Shown here one piece after another: positions 27,100-35,933 of a stretch of DNA of 64,000 nt (positions within the stretch are counted from its first letter, which is position 1; each line of letters starts with the position of its first letter). The position numbers were made by a program, and so were the translations under genes. The stretch is from assembly GCF_028285715.1 (NCBI RefSeq), contig NZ_JANQOO010000036.1, positions 39,760-103,759 of the forward strand, written 5' to 3'. Under the pieces are notes generated by a model, which saw only the letters and a program-made list of their open reading frames with translations, had not been told where the DNA came from and made no database searches. Source of the DNA: Ulvibacterium sp. (GTDB taxonomy: Bacteria > Bacteroidota > Bacteroidia > Flavobacteriales > Flavobacteriaceae).

Positions 27100-28158
27100 T
27101 TATTCCAATAATGAAATGGCTGCCTTCATATAGCCCATAGCATAGGCCATACCAGCATGCCATGGTGCATCACAGGTCATTTGTGGTGTGTGGTCTGGGA
27201 TTAAAACCCCATCGAAGTTGTTTTTCTTGAGAACCTTTAAAATTTTGAACATATCAATATCGCCCTCGTCAACGAAAACCTCTTTATAATGGGGTACTTT
27301 CCCAACGATATTTCTGAAATGGATATAACTGATTTTACCTTGCTTGCTATATATGTCAGTGGCTTCATAAATATCGCCTTCCGTCATTTCGGTAATGGAG
27401 CCCAGGCAGAATTCCAAATGGTTGGACGGGCTCGGATTCATATTGAGCAATCTTTGATACATACCAGGTTGATAGACCAGCCTAGGGGTATCCCGAACAT
27501 AAGGCATCGGTGGGTCGTCCGGATGTGCTGCCATTTTAACTCCGGCTTCTTCCGCAACCGGCAAGATCTCGTCCAAAAAATATTGTAAACGGTTCCAAAG
27601 TTCATCATGGTCAATCTTGGGCAACGTACCTTCCTGGGCATTTTCGTCATACATCATATTCCAGACCATGCCATTGGGTATTGGGGTATTATCCCCGCCC
27701 TCCATACCTACGGAAACGGCTCCTCCCCTAGCATATGAGCCTTGAGTCCTTGCTGCTACCCCGGCCAAGGAAAAATTATAGCCAAAAGTAGGGATTCCTG
27801 CTTGGCCCACATTGCGGATCAACTGTTTTAGATTTGCCATTTGAAGTTCTTTTTTGGGGCCATCCAGCAAGATATCATGCCAATGGGCCGGATCAAAATT
27901 TTCTATGGCCTCTAATTCCAACCCATGTTCGTTGATTTCCTTTTTGATGGCCGCTAATTCTTCAAACGACCAAATTTTATTAGGATTCCCAGCCCTTCCC
28001 CAACCTTCCTTACCACCAATGGGCTGGTCCGCGTTTTCCTTATTATGTCCAAAATAATCCACCAAATGAATGACCAAATGTGTGGCACCACACTGCTTTG
28101 CAAACCTATAGTGCTCCGTATTGAGCATATGCCTATACAATCCAAATCCAAGCTTCAT
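27100..28158 (-). CDS. uxuA: Mannonate dehydratase (UxuA family)
   Basis: The 352-residue protein aligns with UxuA, the metal-dependent TIM-barrel enzyme that dehydrates D-mannonate to 2-keto-3-deoxygluconate. The metal-ligand regions are present: AAHPDDPP, the cysteine in LEFCLGS, YIHFRN and the aspartate in LIPDHTPQM. It is shorter than the roughly 390-residue enterobacterial enzyme. The usual UxuB fructuronate reductase of the MDR family is not nearby. Mannonate could instead arise by oxidation of mannose through a dehydrogenase and the lactonase of this block. The start ATG overlaps the stop of the CoA-transferase gene by one base, so translation is probably coupled. A related aldonate substrate remains possible. 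Confidence 0.78.
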   Translation of the reverse strand: MKLGFGLYRHMLNTEHYRFAKQCGATHLVIHLVDYFGHNKENADQPIGGKEGWGRAGNPNKIWSFEELAAIKKEINEHGLELEAIENFDPAHWHDILLDGPKKELQMANLKQLIRNVGQAGIPTFGYNFSLAGVAARTQGSYARGGAVSVGMEGGDNTPIPNGMVWNMMYDENAQEGTLPKIDHDELWNRLQYFLDEILPVAEEAGVKMAAHPDDPPMPYVRDTPRLVYQPGMYQRLLNMNPSPSNHLEFCLGSITEMTEGDIYEATDIYSKQGKISYIHFRNIVGKVPHYKEVFVDEGDIDMFKILKVLKKNNFDGVLIPDHTPQMTCDAPWHAGMAYAMGYMKAAISLLE

Positions 28159-29360
28159 TATGATTTATTTTCAGTTTTGAATGCGTTTACTTCGTCTTCG
28201 CTGTACCCACAAAATTCTTCGAGAATTTCCTTGGCATTTTCATTTAAAAGAGGTGCCGGTCTGTAGATTTTTTGAGGCGTATCACTGAACCAAACTGGAA
28301 AGCCCGTTGTTTTGACTTTTCCGATAGTGGGATGATCAATTTCAATAATCATTTGGTTATGCTCAATCTGTGGATCTTGTACCATTTCATCAAAGGTATT
28401 CACTTGGGAGCACCAAATATCATCTTTCAAAAGAATTTTCAACCATTCATCCGTAGTTTTGGTCTTGAAAACAGCATCGAAGGCAAAGCGGATTTCGTCC
28501 CTGCTTTCCATAATATTGTTCGAAGCAAATTCTTCAGTGGCATACTTCTCCAAGCCAATAACCTGTGCCAGTCTTTGTACGGAATTCATGCCAATGGCTA
28601 CATAGCCATCCTTGGTGTTATACAATCCGTAGGGCGCACCGAGCCAAGGGTTTGGAATGCCGCTTTTGCTCCGTTCGGGATTCTCGCCCCTATGTAAATA
28701 AGCCGTGACCTCCTGAGTATGAAAACCTACTACAGAGTTCAACAAATTGGCTTCTATCTTCTGGCCCTTACCTGTTCGCCCTCGTGAATAAATAGCCGCC
28801 AAAACGGATTGATTAATAAAAAGACTTGTCAATAAATCTGCCTGGCCAACGGCGGTTACTATCGGCATTTGATTTTTAAGACCATTCAGTGCCGCAGTCC
28901 CACTAATGGATTGGGCCAACAAATCCTGTCCTGGTCTCTGCAGATAAGGGCCAGAGGAACCGTAACCCGAACTGGAGCAATACACTAATCCCGGATTCAA
29001 TATTTTCATTTCCCCATACCCCAGTCCCAGTCTTTCCATAACCCCGGGACGAAAGTTCTCCACCAAAATATCCGCTTTCTTAATAATATCTTTTGCTATC
29101 TTTATACCTTTTGCATCTTTTAGATTTAGGGCAATACTGCGTTTGTTCCTATTGAAGCTTACAAACGAAATGCTTTCACCCCCTGGATACATATTGGCAT
29201 AGGCGTAATGGCGCATCCAATCGCCTTTCAAAGGTTCAATTTTGATGATATCGGCCCCCATGTCCCCCAACATCTGGGTCGCCCAAGGACCTTGTGCCAG
29301 TTGCGTAAAATCGACGACCACCAACCCCTTTAAAGGGCCTTCTGTTTCTTTGTGCTCCAT
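28158..29360 (-). CDS. CaiB/BaiF family (class III) CoA-transferase 2
   Basis: The roughly 400-residue protein is a second class III CoA-transferase with GLVVVDFTQLAQGPWATQM, DILVENFRPGVMERLGLGYG and the catalytic aspartate region QRPGQDLLAQSISG. The ATG at 29360 is used here because longer open readings run into the lactonase gene and add a non-family N-terminus. It is clearly related to the CoA-transferase at 23679-24884 but diverged, so the two probably act on different acids or form a pair. It lies between the lactonase and the UxuA-type dehydratase. Its stop codon shares one base with the start of the dehydratase gene. Confidence 0.87.
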   Translation of the reverse strand: MEHKETEGPLKGLVVVDFTQLAQGPWATQMLGDMGADIIKIEPLKGDWMRHYAYANMYPGGESISFVSFNRNKRSIALNLKDAKGIKIAKDIIKKADILVENFRPGVMERLGLGYGEMKILNPGLVYCSSSGYGSSGPYLQRPGQDLLAQSISGTAALNGLKNQMPIVTAVGQADLLTSLFINQSVLAAIYSRGRTGKGQKIEANLLNSVVGFHTQEVTAYLHRGENPERSKSGIPNPWLGAPYGLYNTKDGYVAIGMNSVQRLAQVIGLEKYATEEFASNNIMESRDEIRFAFDAVFKTKTTDEWLKILLKDDIWCSQVNTFDEMVQDPQIEHNQMIIEIDHPTIGKVKTTGFPVWFSDTPQKIYRPAPLLNENAKEILEEFCGYSEDEVNAFKTENKS

Positions 29361-29421
29361 TTTATATTGTTGGATGGCGGCTTTGTTTTCATTCCAAATC
29401 TTTACAAATCCCTTCTTGGTA

Positions 29422-30468
29422 TTACTTTGGAAAGACAACACAAACCGGAGACAAAATCTCTTGGGTTCTATAGGTCTCCAAAAGCCTTCCATCTTCCTGA
29501 ATTTTGTAAACTACCGTATCGTGTGAATTCTGATGACATGCTATTAACCATTTACCGTCAGGAGTTATGTTGAATTCCCGTATTTCCTTTCCTTTTGTGT
29601 ATTGATAATCCAACAATTCCAACTCATCATCAACAATACGATAGATGGTCAGGGCATCCAGTTGTCTGTTGGCCACATAAAGGTATTTTCCGTTAGGATG
29701 CAAGCGTATCGCCGAAGCACTTGGAGTTCCCTTGTAATCCTCGGGTAAGGTAGCATAGGTTTTTGTTTCTTCAAACAAGCCATTCCTATTTTGTACTACC
29801 GATAGGGTACCTGTCAACTCATTAAGGACATAGGCCAAACTGCCCTCCATGTTAAAAACCATATGCCGTGGACCTCCTCCTAGGGAAACCTCACAATCCT
29901 TAGTTTCGTTCGGAGCCAATTCCGTTCCTTCTAAACGATAGGCTTTTATCGTATCAATACCCAAATCACAAACATAAATATCCTTTTTGTTCGGGTGAAT
30001 GGCTACTTGATGGGCATGGGGCGCCTCTTGGCGCTCCTTGTTTACACTGGAACCTTTATGATTACAAGCATTCTTGGCTTCCATCAATTTTCCCGAGGCA
30101 TCCAACGGAAATTGAATAACACTTCCAGAAGCATAACATGCTACCAAGATATTGTTTTCATGGATTACCAAATGACAGGGATACCCTCCGGAAATCGATT
30201 GTTCGTTCAGAAACTCCAAGGAAAAATCGGTATTGATTCTATAGGCCCTTACCTTGGGGGCTTCACTTTCGTCAAGTTCCGTAACACAGTATAGAAATTT
30301 GGTGTCATCGCTAATGGTCAAGTAACTCGGATTTCGTGTCTTCTCCGTACGCAAAGTAACCAAACCTCCGGTGTCCGTATTAAGTTGAACGGTATAGATA
30401 CCATGCCCTATACCTCCAAAACCGGGTACAATATATTCGGTATAACTGCCAATAAAAAAAGTCAACAT
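29422..30468 (-). CDS. Lactonase family seven-bladed propeller (6-phosphogluconolactonase-like)
   Basis: The 348-residue protein has the repeated blade pattern of the YkgB/Pgl-type lactonase family. Examples are HAHQVAIHPNKKDIYVCDLGIDTIKAY, GGGPRHMVFNMEGSLAYVLNEL and SAIRLHPNGKYLYVANR. Members hydrolyse sugar lactones, best known for 6-phosphogluconolactone. There is no clear signal peptide. In this block, with a dehydrogenase on one side and a mannonate dehydratase on the other, opening of mannonolactone to mannonate is a reasonable inference. It is 11 bases downstream of the enoyl-CoA hydratase gene and 61 bases upstream of a CoA-transferase, the largest internal gap of the block. Confidence 0.82.
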   Translation of the reverse strand: MLTFFIGSYTEYIVPGFGGIGHGIYTVQLNTDTGGLVTLRTEKTRNPSYLTISDDTKFLYCVTELDESEAPKVRAYRINTDFSLEFLNEQSISGGYPCHLVIHENNILVACYASGSVIQFPLDASGKLMEAKNACNHKGSSVNKERQEAPHAHQVAIHPNKKDIYVCDLGIDTIKAYRLEGTELAPNETKDCEVSLGGGPRHMVFNMEGSLAYVLNELTGTLSVVQNRNGLFEETKTYATLPEDYKGTPSASAIRLHPNGKYLYVANRQLDALTIYRIVDDELELLDYQYTKGKEIREFNITPDGKWLIACHQNSHDTVVYKIQEDGRLLETYRTQEILSPVCVVFPK

Positions 30469-30479
30469 AACGGTTTCTT

Positions 30480-31247
30480 TTAGGATCTATCAATGAAGTC
30501 TTGAATAGCCTTTTGGGCCTCCTTACTATAAAAAAGTCCGGTTACCGCCTGACCTTCTTCCTCAATTTTGTGATCAAAAGGAATGGGGGAAAGACTTAAG
30601 TGTGCCAACCTTTTAAGTTGTTGGATCGCTCCGGACGGTCTTCGGGTCAGCTTCGCTGCAAAGCGTAAAACCTCGGTTTCAAATTCTTCGTCCTTATATA
30701 CATGATTTACAATGCCCCAATCAAAAAGTGCAGCTGCACTGTATTGCGCACCTGTAAACAGTATTTCCTTGGCTCGATTAATTCCTATGCGCTGAATTAA
30801 GCGCTGAGTGCCGCCTCCGCCCGGAACCAAACTCAAAAAAACTTCGGGAAGGCCCATTTTTGCCGATTCCGAGGCCAACATCATATCGCAGGAAAGCGCT
30901 ATTTCGAAACCTCCCCCTAATGCAAATCCATTTACCGCTGCAATCCATGGTTTTGGGGCATGTTCGATAGTCTCGTACAATTGTATTCCCCTATCCTGGA
31001 AAGCCTTAAACTGCTCCGGGGTCTGGCTGCCATATTCCTTAATATCGGCACCTGCCATAAATGCCCTGCCAGCACCCATGATTACAGCGACCGTTGCCTT
31101 GTCGCTCGTATTTATTTCCTCAATACCGGCAATGATTTCATCCATCATTTCCCGATTCATGGCATTGAGTTGATCAGGCCTATTAAATCGAAGTACGGCT
31201 ATGCTGTCCTTTATCTGTATCTCAATATTCTTGTAGGTACCCTTCAT
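30480..31247 (-). CDS. Enoyl-CoA hydratase/isomerase (crotonase) family protein
   Basis: The 255-residue protein is a crotonase. The oxyanion-hole loop GRAFMAGADIKEYG and the helix GFALGGGFEIALSCDM are intact. Both acid/base glutamates of hydratases are present, one in GGGFEIA and one in GLPEVFLSLVPGGGGTQRL. Hydration of an enoyl-CoA is therefore the expected chemistry. I chose the ATG at 31247, one base after the stop of the preceding gene; a TTG nine bases upstream is the alternative. With two CoA-transferases in the same block it is the strongest sign that a CoA thioester is metabolised here. Its acyl chain is unknown. Confidence 0.87.
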   Translation of the reverse strand: MKGTYKNIEIQIKDSIAVLRFNRPDQLNAMNREMMDEIIAGIEEINTSDKATVAVIMGAGRAFMAGADIKEYGSQTPEQFKAFQDRGIQLYETIEHAPKPWIAAVNGFALGGGFEIALSCDMMLASESAKMGLPEVFLSLVPGGGGTQRLIQRIGINRAKEILFTGAQYSAAALFDWGIVNHVYKDEEFETEVLRFAAKLTRRPSGAIQQLKRLAHLSLSPIPFDHKIEEEGQAVTGLFYSKEAQKAIQDFIDRS

Positions 31248-31248
31248 A

Positions 31249-32400
31249 TCAGCCAATTGATTGGTATAGTAAATTCAAGTCTTTAATTACCTTATGTGAC
31301 GGACTATTTTTTAAGAGACCACTATGCAACAATTCGGCCCCTTGTTCCTGAAACCTGTTCCATCCTTTATGCCTTGGACGTACGTACGCCCTTTCCATGG
31401 TTGTCCGGGTCTCGTCAAAAAAGTCATGGCAAAGCACATTATTGGGAGCACTTTCCCATGCAATCAAATTACCGGGCTGTCCCCCATTTTTGGTATACAG
31501 GCCTTCCTGTGTTTCTGCCCGTGCCACGTAATCCGCATAAGCAACCGCCGAGTCCATCTGTTTACATTTTGCGGAAACCGCCAGTCCCACTCCTCCTAAA
31601 ATGGTCGAAACATCACTTGCAGGATTTGTAGGGCTATTGCCGAAATGTACAACATTTTTGGCGTAGCCCTCCCTGGAATAGTTGGTATATCCAAATAAAA
31701 AAGGAGAATAGATAATTTCATCATCCGCCGCCATATGATCTAAGACCTGGATGGGGTTCCAATTCAAGGATTCAGGGTGTAGGTATTTCAAGTGCTCTTT
31801 TAATTCGTCCCAAACCGTACTACCCAATCTTTCGTCAATCCTTCGATTCTTGAGAAAATCCCTCCCCCCGTCCTGAGCACACAATGTCAAAAAAGTACAC
31901 CACAAGTCGGTGGCACATAAGGGCCAAGCAACGGAATACTTTGAAGGGACCTTTTTGTAAAAGTCGAACAATTCCCTACGGGTTTTGGGAAATTTGAGAT
32001 TTAAGCTAGAAATCAAACCACTTCTTGAGGCTGCCACTAAAGCGGCCGCATCAATGGGCAGTGCATATAAATGACCCTCGTAAAAATAGGATTCAAAACT
32101 TGGTCCGACCGATTGATTCTTGTATTCATCCAATGCAGTTTCCGACAATCTCTCCTCCAATGGTACTAAAAGCTTGTTGGAATGTGCCTGGCCCATATAG
32201 GGATGGTCTATGGTAATCAAATCATAAGCACCAATCAAATCCTCAATGGGGGTGTCCCCAAATTCCTTCAAGGAACGGATATCCCAATCGATTCTAATTT
32301 TCGGATGTCCCAGGGCAAATGCCGCCGAGGTAGCCTTCAAAGGCTCATATCCCCTGGGATGATCCCAGGCAATCCCTTTCAATGTAATTATTTGAGACAT
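31249..32400 (-). CDS. Solute-binding-protein-like protein without export signal
   Basis: The 383-residue protein resembles family 1 extracellular solute-binding proteins of ABC sugar importers. The pattern includes YDLITIDHPYMGQA, LLVPLEERL, YALPIDAAALVAASRSGL, a helix of the PKTRRELFDFYKKV type and GGVGLAVSAKCKQMDSAVAYADYVA. However, it begins MSQIITLKGIAWDHPRGYEPL with no signal peptide or lipobox, and no ABC permease or ATPase gene is in the window. It is packed between a dehydrogenase and the crotonase, one base from the latter. It may be a cytoplasmic ligand sensor, a carrier or an enzyme built on this fold. The family assignment is fairly secure and the function is unknown. Confidence 0.7.
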   Translation of the reverse strand: MSQIITLKGIAWDHPRGYEPLKATSAAFALGHPKIRIDWDIRSLKEFGDTPIEDLIGAYDLITIDHPYMGQAHSNKLLVPLEERLSETALDEYKNQSVGPSFESYFYEGHLYALPIDAAALVAASRSGLISSLNLKFPKTRRELFDFYKKVPSKYSVAWPLCATDLWCTFLTLCAQDGGRDFLKNRRIDERLGSTVWDELKEHLKYLHPESLNWNPIQVLDHMAADDEIIYSPFLFGYTNYSREGYAKNVVHFGNSPTNPASDVSTILGGVGLAVSAKCKQMDSAVAYADYVARAETQEGLYTKNGGQPGNLIAWESAPNNVLCHDFFDETRTTMERAYVRPRHKGWNRFQEQGAELLHSGLLKNSPSHKVIKDLNLLYQSIG

Positions 32401-32412
32401 AACCGAAAGTGC

Positions 32413-33213
32413 TTATTCCTTTTTTCGTTTAGGTCTGGGGTCGTACTGAATTGTGTGGTTCATATAAGCTCCATCCACATAAATATCGGCCCCATTGATA
32501 TAACCTGCCAAGTCACTGGCCATAAATACTACGGTATGGGCCACGTCCGCAACCTCGCCAATTCTTCCTTGGGGAATCCAATTTTCGAACTTGTCCTTAC
32601 CAAATTTGGCGATTTCCTCACGATTCATGTTCGTTTCAATGGCTCCAGGAGCAATGGAAATTACCCTAATGTTTTTATCTGCCAACTCCAAGGAAAGGCA
32701 TTTGGAGAACATTTTTAGCCCTGCCTTGGCGGAGCAATAGTGTATCAAACCTTTTCTTGGTACCACATCATGAATGGAGGAAATATTGATAATGACGCCA
32801 CCACCGCTATTTTCCATTCTCTGCCCTGCTTGTTGTGCACATAAAAAAGGCCCTTTTAAATTGACATCCACTACCCTATCCCAGTCCTTTTCTTCCATAT
32901 CCAAAACATGAACCACAGATTCGCAACCCGCATTGTTCACTAAAATATCGATAGCCCCCATTTCATCATCCATTTGAAGGAACATGGCCTCTACCTCCTT
33001 TGCATTGGACACGTTTGCGCCACCATAGGTAACATTTACTCCATGTCTTCCCCTAATTTCCTTGGCCAACTCCTCGGCCTTATCCCTACTGGTGTTATAA
33101 TTGATGAAAACATCGGCGCCACATTGCGCCAACTGCATACAGATCTCGGCACCGATACCCTGGCTTCCACCGGTGACCAGGGCTTTTTTTCCACTTAAGT
33201 CGATATTTTTCAT
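32413..33213 (-). CDS. SDR family NAD(P)-dependent oxidoreductase 2
   Basis: The 266-residue protein is a classical short-chain dehydrogenase with TGGSQGIG near residue 14, NNAG, the serine in NISSIHD and the YCSAK catalytic pair. The second strand ends in YNTSRDKAEEL, which resembles NADP-preferring members. It is cytoplasmic. The gene lies between a cupin and the solute-binding-like protein in the 15-gene block, 12 bases from the latter. It could be a sugar 1-dehydrogenase, a keto-deoxy-gluconate dehydrogenase or a 3-hydroxyacyl-CoA dehydrogenase. The sequence does not decide between these. Confidence 0.85.
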   Translation of the reverse strand: MKNIDLSGKKALVTGGSQGIGAEICMQLAQCGADVFINYNTSRDKAEELAKEIRGRHGVNVTYGGANVSNAKEVEAMFLQMDDEMGAIDILVNNAGCESVVHVLDMEEKDWDRVVDVNLKGPFLCAQQAGQRMENSGGGVIINISSIHDVVPRKGLIHYCSAKAGLKMFSKCLSLELADKNIRVISIAPGAIETNMNREEIAKFGKDKFENWIPQGRIGEVADVAHTVVFMASDLAGYINGADIYVDGAYMNHTIQYDPRPKRKKE

Positions 33214-33242
33214 TTCGTGTGATATGTATTCACTGTTGGATT

Positions 33243-33668
33243 TCAGTTCATTCTGTCTACTACATCCAGTAGGGGGCTCACCTTATTCCTCAGTTCTTTA
33301 ATCTGTACTTCACTAAGCTCAAAATGTTCAAAATCAGAGACATGTGTATTGGATTTTTCTACGATGATCGTTTGGCACCCTTCGGTCATGGCTATATTGT
33401 GCCAAGTGCCCTGAGGAACGTTATAGGTGATGCCCGGTTCCATTAGCGTTAATTCGAAAGTTACCGTTCCCGTCTGGATAGTCGCAGAAATCAACACGGC
33501 ATTTCCTTGCAACAAAATAAAAACCTCATCTGTTAAATGGTGAATGTCCAATCTATTAATGTTATCCATGTCCTGTTCAGGCATATAGTTCAATTGGGCC
33601 ACTTGCCAGCCATCCCGAATTAAAAAAGGGTGATATCCGTTTTCCAGTATTTTATAGGACTCTATCAT
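33243..33668 (-). CDS. Small cupin-domain protein
   Basis: The 141-residue protein is a single cupin barrel. The first motif is around LDIHHLTDEVFILLQGNAVL and the second around ITYNVPQGTWHNIAM. The histidines and glutamate expected for metal binding are mostly present. Such small cupins act as sugar or sugar-acid isomerases, lyases or ligand-binding regulators. It is 29 bases upstream of the second short-chain dehydrogenase gene and 16 bases downstream of the second sugar porter gene. The context suggests isomerisation or handling of a sugar acid, but no specific reaction can be assigned. Confidence 0.75.
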   Translation of the reverse strand: MIESYKILENGYHPFLIRDGWQVAQLNYMPEQDMDNINRLDIHHLTDEVFILLQGNAVLISATIQTGTVTFELTLMEPGITYNVPQGTWHNIAMTEGCQTIIVEKSNTHVSDFEHFELSEVQIKELRNKVSPLLDVVDRMN

Positions 33669-33684
33669 ATGCTTTGGTAGTTAT

Positions 33685-35145
33685 TTATCCGTCACTATTT
33701 GATTGATTACGCACGCGCCAGTATTTTTCGATTTCTTCCAGTGTTTTTCCCTTAGTCTCAGGGACAAACTTCCAAATGAACCAGATGGCCGGAAGCGTCA
33801 ATGCGGCATAAACGAAAAAGGTGCCCGAAGGCCTAATGTTTTCAATGAGGATAGGATTGGTCAACGTTATGATAAAGCCGGTGACCATAAGGGCAAAACT
33901 GCCAAGGGCCACTGCCAATCCACGAACCTTGGTCGGAAAAATTTCGCTGATGATGACCCAAACGATGGGACCAAAGGAAAAAGCAAAACTGGCCACGTAC
34001 ATGAGTAAGGGAACAATCACATATTGTGACCCTAAGGCAAATAAAATGCCTACTCCCGTCAAGGACAGAAATGCCCCGATAACCCCGACCAACAACAATT
34101 TTCTTCTACCAAATTTTTCAATGTTCAAAATGGCCACAAAAGTAAATGCACTGTTTACCAGACCCACCAACACGGCACCCAAAAAGGCACTTTCCACACT
34201 TTGAATCGATTCATTGATAATGTTGGGGGCAAAATACATTATTGCTGCAATACCGCTTAAATGTGAGAACATAGGAAGCAAAACGCCTATTAAGAGGGGA
34301 ATACGCAAAAAAGGTTGCAACAACTCCTTAAATCCATTGGTCTTCTCCGTAATCATTTCCTCTATTTCATTCATCGCAGATTGGGCATAGTCCCTACCAT
34401 TTAGTCTCACCATAATAGCCATCGCTTCTTCATTTCGTCCCTTGGAAATCAGCCAGCGGGGCGTCTCCGGGACGATGAAAAGCAAAGACAAAAACAAGAG
34501 CGCAATGGGGATTTCCGTGCCGAACATGCCGCGCCAGAGCTCCTCCACGAACAACCAATTCCAAAATCCGGAAGCTTCATCGGAAATGACACCGGCCAAA
34601 TCTCCGGCTTGGTTCAGTACAATCCAATCGATTAGAAACGCCAAAAGAATTCCCAAAGTAATGGAGAGTTGGTACAGAGATACCATTTTGCCCCGGTTTT
34701 CCGGTAAAGAAAGCTCTGATATGTAGATAGGGGCCACAACCGAAGTAATGCCTACTCCAATTCCCCCGATGATACGGACCGCAATCAACAGATTGTAAGC
34801 CATACCGGCATCCGAAACAAACCAATATGCATTTTCCAAATCGCCCAAAAATTGGGGTGGCAACATGGAGCCCAAAGCCGAAAGGGATAAGCAGGAAGCG
34901 GCCAAAATCAGTGCCTTTTTTCTACCTAGTTTATCCGTAATGGATCCGGCAACGATACAACCAAAAATAGTACCCAATAAGGCCGATGATACCACCCAAC
35001 CCAACTCGGCCGGAGACAGTTCAAAATGCCGTTCCAAAAAGGCATTACAGCCCGAAATAATGGCCGTGTCATATCCAAAGAGAAAACCACCTATAGTGGA
35101 GACAAAACTGATTCCCAGTAGATAATTCGATTTTTTATCGCCCAT
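33685..35145 (-). CDS. MFS sugar porter 2
   Basis: The 486-residue protein has twelve predicted membrane helices and full sugar porter signatures: GGFLFGYDTAIISGC at the N-terminus, GRKKALIL after helix two, PETPRWLISKGRNEEA in the central loop and PETKGKTLEEIEKYW at the end. It is related to the porter at 25677-27056 but only moderately similar. Two non-redundant porters in one block suggest two substrates or two affinities. No SusC/SusD pair is nearby, so uptake across the outer membrane must depend on general porins or on a system elsewhere. Confidence 0.88.
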   Translation of the reverse strand: MGDKKSNYLLGISFVSTIGGFLFGYDTAIISGCNAFLERHFELSPAELGWVVSSALLGTIFGCIVAGSITDKLGRKKALILAASCLSLSALGSMLPPQFLGDLENAYWFVSDAGMAYNLLIAVRIIGGIGVGITSVVAPIYISELSLPENRGKMVSLYQLSITLGILLAFLIDWIVLNQAGDLAGVISDEASGFWNWLFVEELWRGMFGTEIPIALLFLSLLFIVPETPRWLISKGRNEEAMAIMVRLNGRDYAQSAMNEIEEMITEKTNGFKELLQPFLRIPLLIGVLLPMFSHLSGIAAIMYFAPNIINESIQSVESAFLGAVLVGLVNSAFTFVAILNIEKFGRRKLLLVGVIGAFLSLTGVGILFALGSQYVIVPLLMYVASFAFSFGPIVWVIISEIFPTKVRGLAVALGSFALMVTGFIITLTNPILIENIRPSGTFFVYAALTLPAIWFIWKFVPETKGKTLEEIEKYWRVRNQSNSDG

Positions 35146-35188
35146 ACATTATTTCGTTTTCATCGAATGGTTTGGCATACCCCCAGTG

Positions 35189-35884
35189 TTACATAATGCC
35201 GAACTTATTGAACGCATCTACGGTACTCATACCTTCCTGCAATGCTTTTTTCACCAATTGTTCTCCGCGCGCTTTTTCAATGGCCCCGGTGAAAGCTTCG
35301 TTTACCGCTTCTTTGGGTACAATCAACACCCCATCCAAATCTCCATAGACGATATCCCCTGGATTGACCCGTATCCCGGCAATCTCTATTGGAACCCTAT
35401 AATCGATAACATTGCCCCTTGGACCTTGATCTTGGGCATAGCCCCCATAGGAAAATGTCGGGAACCCAAGATTCAAAATTTCCTTGGTATCCCTAGACCA
35501 TCCGTTTACGACAGCGCCAACGCCACCCAATTGAATGGCCCTGGTACTCATTAGTCCCCCCCAAAGCGCATATTCCGGTGAGGATCCGGAACATATATAG
35601 ACCTCACCCTCCTTTAAGCTATCCAAGGCTTCGAACATAATCCCGAACGGTTTTTTCAGTATAGGGCTATGGGTGCTCTCAGAAATCTCATCAAATACAT
35701 CCGACTCAAGAACGGGCATCGCTCTTCCTATAACAACAAAATCATCATGCAAAGGTTTGATATGGGGCGATAGAAACTGGTGCAAATACCCCATTTTATC
35801 CAAAATATCACCTACAAGCGCCACAAAAAGCTCCTTCCTTGCTATTTCGTACAGTTCTCGGTCGGTTTTCCACAACGTCTTCAT
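35189..35884 (-). CDS. RraA family lyase (HMG aldolase/oxaloacetate decarboxylase type)
   Basis: The 231-residue protein has RraA/HMG-CHA aldolase family features: VGDILDKMG near the N-terminus, LWGGLMSTRAIQLGGVGAVVNGWSRDTKEIL with the substrate-binding arginine, and the end block PGDIVYGDLDGVLIVPKEAV. Family members with these residues are metal-dependent class II pyruvate aldolases or oxaloacetate decarboxylases that cleave 4-hydroxy-2-oxo acids. Regulators of RNase E in enterobacteria share the fold. In this block it may cleave or decarboxylate the keto-acid product formed after the dehydratase. It lies between the second sugar porter and the GH38 gene with gaps of 43 and 49 bases. Confidence 0.8.
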   Translation of the reverse strand: MKTLWKTDRELYEIARKELFVALVGDILDKMGYLHQFLSPHIKPLHDDFVVIGRAMPVLESDVFDEISESTHSPILKKPFGIMFEALDSLKEGEVYICSGSSPEYALWGGLMSTRAIQLGGVGAVVNGWSRDTKEILNLGFPTFSYGGYAQDQGPRGNVIDYRVPIEIAGIRVNPGDIVYGDLDGVLIVPKEAVNEAFTGAIEKARGEQLVKKALQEGMSTVDAFNKFGIM

Positions 35885-35933
35885 ACTCTGGTTTTTAGGG
35901 TTAAGCCCTTAAAGGGTACTTACTTTGTATATA

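Noticed and set aside
30480..31247. Ordinary fatty-acid beta-oxidation operon around the crotonase
   Set aside because: No acyl-CoA dehydrogenase, ligase or thiolase is nearby; all neighbours are sugar or CoA-transfer genes.
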